A DNA stretch of 42,496 bases from Bacteroidales bacterium UBA7009 (GTDB lineage: Bacteria; Bacteroidota; Bacteroidia; Bacteroidales; Paludibacteraceae): assembly GCA_002449665.1 (NCBI GenBank), contig DJXH01000064.1:1866-44361 (forward strand). Direction: 5' to 3'. The translations under genes were made by a program, and so were the position numbers. Each line of letters begins with the position of its first letter. Within the stretch, counting starts at the first letter, position 1. The notes under the pieces are model-generated. The model did not search any database. It worked only from the letters and a program-made list of their open reading frames with translations, and was not told the origin of the DNA. This document shows positions 39,936 to 42,496 of this stretch, piece by piece.

Positions 39936-40364
39936 ATGACACTACGTATAACACCGGAGCATATCTCTACGCTAAACAGGAATGAAATCTTTGTTTTTGG
40001 CAGTAACCTTCGTGGAGCACATGGCGGAGGTGCTGCATATATTGCTAATAATCTTTTTGGTGCCGAATGGGGAGTGGGTGTTGGTCCCACAGGGCAGTGC
40101 TATGCCATTCCGACGATGCAAGGTGGGGTAGAGACCATCCGTCCGTATGTGGATGAGTTTATCAATTATGCCAAACAGCACCCCGAACTAACATTCCTCG
40201 TAACGCGCATAGGTTGCGGCATAGCAGGATTTACCGATGAACAGATAGCTCCGCTTTTCAAAAATGCCGTTGTCTTGGAGAACGTGTCGCTTCCTAAAGG
40301 CTGGAGAGAAATAAACGGATATTCTGCGAAGCAAAAAGCATTCCTTGCACATTTCCAAGAATAA
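39936..40364 (+). CDS. A1S_2505-family, macro-domain-like protein
   Basis: 142 residues from the ATG at 39936. Conserved blocks are EIFVFGSNLRGAHGGGAA (17-34), CYAIPT (55-60) and FLVTRIGCGIAG (87-98) followed by DEQIAPLF. These fit the phage-associated A1S_2505-type family, and their order resembles macro domains (nucleotide loop, then GCGxGG with a V/IxPL helix). A link to ADP-ribose is therefore possible but inferred. The gene marks the start of an AT-richer accessory segment and lies beside a DUF3791/DUF3990 ADP-ribosyltransferase-like pair. No clear promoter precedes it. The longer frame from 39882 overlaps the OYE stop and is rejected. Confidence 0.72.
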   Translation: MTLRITPEHISTLNRNEIFVFGSNLRGAHGGGAAYIANNLFGAEWGVGVGPTGQCYAIPTMQGGVETIRPYVDEFINYAKQHPELTFLVTRIGCGIAGFTDEQIAPLFKNAVVLENVSLPKGWREINGYSAKQKAFLAHFQE

Positions 40365-40406
40365 CAGTAACTCTGACCCGCAAAATCCTCTAAAACAACA
40401 AATAAT

Positions 40407-40438
40407 TTTGTATATCAGCTAAAAAATGTGTATCTTTG
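40407..40438 (+). promoter_or_regulatory. Promoter of the DUF3791/DUF3990 pair
   Basis: TTTG (40407-40410), 20 bp, TATCTTTG (40431-40438): perfect, 27 bp before the ATG at 40466. Confidence 0.83.
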
Positions 40439-40465
40439 CGCCAAATTTGTAGAAAGTGCTGAAAT

Positions 40466-40684
40466 ATGGACTTAAAAACTGCTTATATCATTTTTATCAT
40501 CCGCAAGTTTGCAGAGCACTACAAGATGACTGCCAAACAAGCCTACTTATATCTAAAGCAGTTTGCAGGAATAGCTTTCCTTGATGATTGCTATGAAGCT
40601 GAACACCAACAATCTGTGGCTACTGCTATTGAGGACTTGACTATTGTATGCCAAAATCACGGTGGAGGACTGCGTTATGCTTAA
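40466..40684 (+). CDS. DUF3791 family protein, putative antitoxin or partner of DUF3990
   Basis: 72 residues, helical, with AYIIFIIRKFAEHYKMTAKQAYLYLKQFAGIAFLDDCYE typical of DUF3791 (split here: KMTAKQAYLYLKQF, GIAFLDDCYE). DUF3791 genes very often precede a DUF3990 gene, as here, with an 8-bp overlap. The arrangement of a small upstream protein plus an ADP-ribosyltransferase-fold protein suggests a toxin-antitoxin module; that role is inferred from genomic pattern. This gene looks intact and has an intact promoter although its partner is truncated. Confidence 0.75.
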   Translation: MDLKTAYIIFIIRKFAEHYKMTAKQAYLYLKQFAGIAFLDDCYEAEHQQSVATAIEDLTIVCQNHGGGLRYA

Positions 40685-40970
40685 ATTGTACCACGGTTCA
40701 AATGTCCGCATTGAGCGGATAGACCTTTCTGTCGGTCATATCAACAAGGACTTTGGCAAAGGCTTTTATCTCACAGATATAAAGACGCAAGCCGATGAGA
40801 TGGCAAAACGAAAGGCTCGTCTCTTCTTGGGCGCAGAACCGATTGTGACCACATTCATGTTTGATGACAGATGTATGGCATATAGGTTACGAAACCAACT
40901 CCGATGGCACGCTAAAACCATTACATCGTTTTTATATTGTTTTATTCAAATGGCTGTGGGCTTTAAATGA
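40677..40970 (+). pseudogene. DUF3990 (ADP-ribosyltransferase-fold) protein, C-terminally truncated
   Basis: The first about 61 residues match DUF3990: LKLYHGSNVRIERIDL (His of the ART triad), DFGKGFYLTDIKTQADEMA (Tyr of the triad) and PIVTTFMF. Family members are about 150-170 residues. Here homology stops near 40860, the remaining 36 residues are low-complexity out-of-frame sequence, and the third catalytic region is gone. At the breakpoint another gene fragment begins in a different frame. The toxin half is therefore probably inactive. An 8-bp overlap with DUF3791 is retained. Confidence 0.72.
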
Positions 40971-41421
40971 AGTTACTGCCGACCACCTGCCTGTATTCAA
41001 CAAGACCAAAGAGGAATACATCGAAGCCACTTGGCAATACCCAATGGCACAAGTCAATGTCAAGAAATTATCAGGCGGCTCACAATTGAGCAACGAAGAA
41101 CTCCGCGAGTATTTGGTAGATGACAATAATTTCGGATTACTTTCTCGGCAATTCCAAATCTTAAAACCTAACATTATAGTTTGTGGAGGAGGAAGCGGCT
41201 TGCTGTGTGAATTTGTCATTGATCGCATCTATCAAGACTTCTTCTTTGAGAAAATCAACGATTGGTGCTACTATTGTACAGCCATAGACATCCTCGTTAT
41301 TGACAGTTATCATCCGTCTTCGCGCATTAGCAATACGAAGAAATTCGACAATATGATTACCGCAGTGCAACAGGTCTATAAATTAAAGGCGTACAAAGAA
41401 TCGCTTAATAAACAACAATAA
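40864..41421 (+). pseudogene. 3' part of a uracil-DNA-glycosylase-like protein (weak assignment)
   Basis: A 185-codon frame begins inside the truncated DUF3990 gene; the first ATG is at 40864 and the frame is closed by a TGA at 40846. The sequence is protein-like throughout (FYIVLFKWLWALNE, YPMAQVNVKKLSGGS, LKPNIIVCGGGSG, VIDSYHPSSR). The LKPNIIVCGG strand and the HPSSR motif resemble the second motif of uracil-DNA glycosylase superfamily proteins, but the first catalytic motif is not seen, as expected if the 5' part was lost. It could instead be a complete protein of unknown family using the ATG at 40864. Confidence 0.5.
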
Positions 41422-41448
41422 GGTTAACAATCTAAAAAGAAAATTATC

Positions 41449-41668
41449 ATGGCATTATTCATATCAACAATTACACGTGCATCGGGTACTATTAACGGAC
41501 AGCGTGTTGAAAAGGGAATGAGTGTGGAAATGGTTACAAATTCCATACAGACATTTGAAGGAAAGCAAAAGATAGCAAGATGCTTTCAAAGCTAAATATG
41601 GATTAGACATCCAGAAAATAGGCTATTCTTTCATAAGCAGCGTTAATATGAATATCCTGAAGATTTGA
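41449..41668 (+). pseudogene. DUF6140-like small protein, broken by a +1 frameshift
   Basis: The frame from the ATG at 41449 reads MALFISTITRASGTINGQR and VEKGMSVEMVTNSIQTFEG and stops at 41593-41595. The protein continues in the next frame from 41579 as DAFKAKYGLDIQKIGYSF and ends at the TGA at 41666-41668. Removing one A near 41577-41578 (GCAAGAT to GCAGAT) restores a single frame of about 72 residues that fits small Bacteroidales proteins starting MALF with KGMSVEVVTNS. The function is unknown. Confidence 0.65.
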
Positions 41669-41706
41669 TAATTAGCAACAATATTGTTATAATTATCTTG
41701 TTACCC

Positions 41707-41736
41707 AAGCGACACCCTCAAAAGTGTCGCTTTTTT
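41707..41736 (+). terminator. Rho-independent terminator
   Basis: AAGCGACAC (41707-41715) pairs with GTGTCGCTT (41724-41732); six T follow (41731-41736). It ends the DUF3791-to-DUF6140 transcript. Confidence 0.85.
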
Positions 41737-41793
41737 ATCCCCCCAACCGAACCACAAGGGAAACTATACAATCCTGAATTATTCTACTTTATC

Positions 41794-41823
41794 CTGCACT
41801 AAACTGCATTAACCTGCACAAAA
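41794..41823 (+). repeat. Three 10-bp iteron-like direct repeats
   Basis: CTGCACTAAA, CTGCATTAAC, CTGCACAAAA follow each other without spacers, one helical turn each. They lie about 26 bp upstream of the -7-like TAATTTTG. Confidence 0.65.
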
Positions 41824-41848
41824 GTCCCACCGCCATTCCACAAAGCAG

Positions 41849-41856
41849 TAATTTTG
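41849..41856 (+). promoter_or_regulatory. -7-like box downstream of the iterons
   Basis: TAATTTTG followed by C matches TAnnTTTG. No TTTG lies at -33, and no gene follows, so it may be a relic promoter. Confidence 0.4.
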
Positions 41857-41885
41857 CATCGTCAATTAGCCAACCGGGGTCCCAA

Positions 41886-41960
41886 CACAAACCAACATAG
41901 TGTTTGTGGTGGGGAGAGCGAGCAACCCCGAATACCTTTCGCTAAAACGGAGTTTTGGCG
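41886..41960 (+). other. Two successive hairpins
   Basis: CACAAAC (41886-41892) / GTTTGTG (41902-41908), and CGCTAAAAC (41940-41948) / GTTTTGGCG (41952-41960) with one G-T pair. No T-run follows, so they do not look like terminators. Confidence 0.45.
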
Positions 41961-42278
41961 CGTGTATGAGGGGATTGAGCGCGACAGATAGGATAATGAG
42001 CCAACGGAGCGTCTATCGTTTTACCCTCAGTTTCGGCGGCTCAAAAAGGGATAACTCCGAAAGACTATGCACATATACCCCTAAACTTTAACAGCCTAAA
42101 ACTTTAACGATTGTGAGCAAAATTAAACTTGAAGCACCATTTCGTCCTTATCACCAAACCTTTCACGACTGCCGAAATCGCACGGCAAACCAATTTCAAG
42201 ACCGCTGTAGCCCAAGCAAACACTATCCTTGCTTTGTTCTATCTTTTTGCGAAAATCTAAAAGGTAGCAAAAAGGTAG

Positions 42279-42286
42279 TAACTTTG
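42279..42286 (+). promoter_or_regulatory. -7-like box near the tRNA-Val end
   Basis: TAACTTTG, within GTAACTTTGTATATCAG. The 12-mer TTTGTATATCAG also occurs at 40408-40419. No -33 box or gene follows. Confidence 0.3.
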
Positions 42287-42346
42287 TATATCAGTAACTT
42301 ATAAGCTCCATTTGAAAGGAGGTGTATTCGGTATAAAAAGACAAAA

Positions 42347-42373
42347 AAGGAGCTACAATATTTGTAACTCCTT
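42347..42373 (-). terminator. Terminator of the tRNA-Val unit
   Basis: AAGGAGCTACAA (42347-42358) and TTGTAACTCCTT (42362-42373) pair with one mismatch. On the minus strand a T-run follows. It lies 12 bp beyond the 3' end of tRNA-Val. Confidence 0.75.
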
Positions 42374-42385
42374 GTTTTTCACCGG

Positions 42386-42458
42386 TGGGCGCTGACGGAT
42401 TCGAACCGCCGACCCTCTGCTTGTAAGGCAGATGCTCTCCCAGCTGATCTAAGACCCC
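42386..42458 (-). tRNA. tRNA-Val (anticodon TAC) with damaged 5' half
   Basis: The 3' two-thirds is canonical: anticodon stem TCTGC/GCAGA with loop CTTACAA (TAC, valine), T-arm GGCGG-TTCGAAT-CCGTC and acceptor strand AGCGCCC with discriminator A. The 5' strand reads GGGGTCT instead of the expected GGGCGCT, leaving two acceptor mismatches (positions 4-69 and 5-68). The D-stem has A11 opposite G24 where C11 is normal. CCA is not encoded. Either a non-functional partial copy, an element-junction copy, or an assembly chimera near the window end. Confidence 0.7.
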
Positions 42459-42496
42459 AAATTCAACACTCTATAAGAGTTATTGGAAGGTGGTGG

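Larger units (their letters stand above)
41737..42346. other. 610-bp stretch without a recognisable gene, mobile-element-like remnant
   Basis: No reading frame here has convincing protein character; the frames at 41900 and 42113 are short and of odd composition. The stretch holds three 10-bp iterons, a -7-like box, two hairpins and a second -7-like box. Base composition changes abruptly, with a GC-richer block at about 41870-42010 inside AT-rich sequence. This pattern resembles mobilisation or origin regions of Bacteroides elements, but no mobilisation, replication or integrase gene is present to support it. Confidence 0.4.

Noticed and set aside
41900..42304. Two 63-codon frames (41900 and 42113)
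   Set aside because: Unusual composition, no promoter or start context, no family resemblance; more likely non-coding remnant.

Overview
This window looks like chromosomal DNA of a Bacteroidales bacterium. The protein families point there: a DUF4249 lipoprotein beside a TonB-dependent receptor, DUF4293, DUF4924, GldF, a PorE-like OmpA lipoprotein, bactofilin and a Wzi-type barrel. So do the promoters, which carry the Bacteroidetes pattern TTTG, about 20 bp, then TAnnTTTG. Shine-Dalgarno sequences are essentially absent. I cannot place it below order level.

Layout. 1-1531: leftward thrS (cut by the window edge) and an Sfp-type phosphopantetheinyl transferase. 1613-1813: tRNA-Gln with its own promoter and terminator. 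1930-8451: a tight rightward housekeeping run (rplY, pth, hslR-like, DUF4924, nth, U32 peptidase/hydroxylase, tsaC-like, sugar transferase, xseB). 8465-15808: a leftward run (bactofilin, DUF1015, PorE-like, adk, obgE, ClC channel). 15915-18582: a rightward envelope operon (small membrane protein, Skp/OmpH, Wzi-like barrel). 18613-21376: leftward envelope lipid/glycan genes (cdsA, LpxL-type acyltransferase, GT2). 21424-25691: a small acidic protein, a lipoprotein glutathione peroxidase, acyl-ACP thioesterase, murA with Asp in place of the fosfomycin-target Cys, and a DUF975 gene broken by an in-frame TAG. 25744-37706: eleven leftward genes with gaps of 24 bp or less behind one strong promoter (fumarase, degenerate M23, dxr, rseP, WlbB-like acetyltransferase, TonB receptor, DUF4249, DUF4293, a DUF362/DUF1893 fusion lipoprotein, gldF, phosphodiesterase). 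37753-39885: a two-gene operon of a steroid 5-alpha-reductase family membrane protein and an Old-Yellow-Enzyme reductase.

39900-42496 is an AT-richer accessory segment. It has a macro-like (A1S_2505-type) protein, a DUF3791/DUF3990 toxin-antitoxin-like pair whose ADP-ribosyltransferase-like half is truncated, the 3' part of a glycosylase-like gene fused behind it, a frameshifted DUF6140-like gene, a non-coding patch with 10-bp iterons and hairpins, and a tRNA-Val with a damaged 5' half. It reads as a decayed mobile-element or genomic-island edge.

The most notable non-gene signals are: intergenic short tandem arrays of different sequence but with a shared 7-bp (once 9-bp) period, three of them placed between a stop codon and the next start codon; and a symmetric pair of divergent promoters built from two TTTGCAAA palindromes. 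The most notable gene-level signals are the 5-alpha-reductase/OYE pair, the DUF362/DUF1893 fusion, and the macro/ADP-ribosyltransferase neighbourhood.
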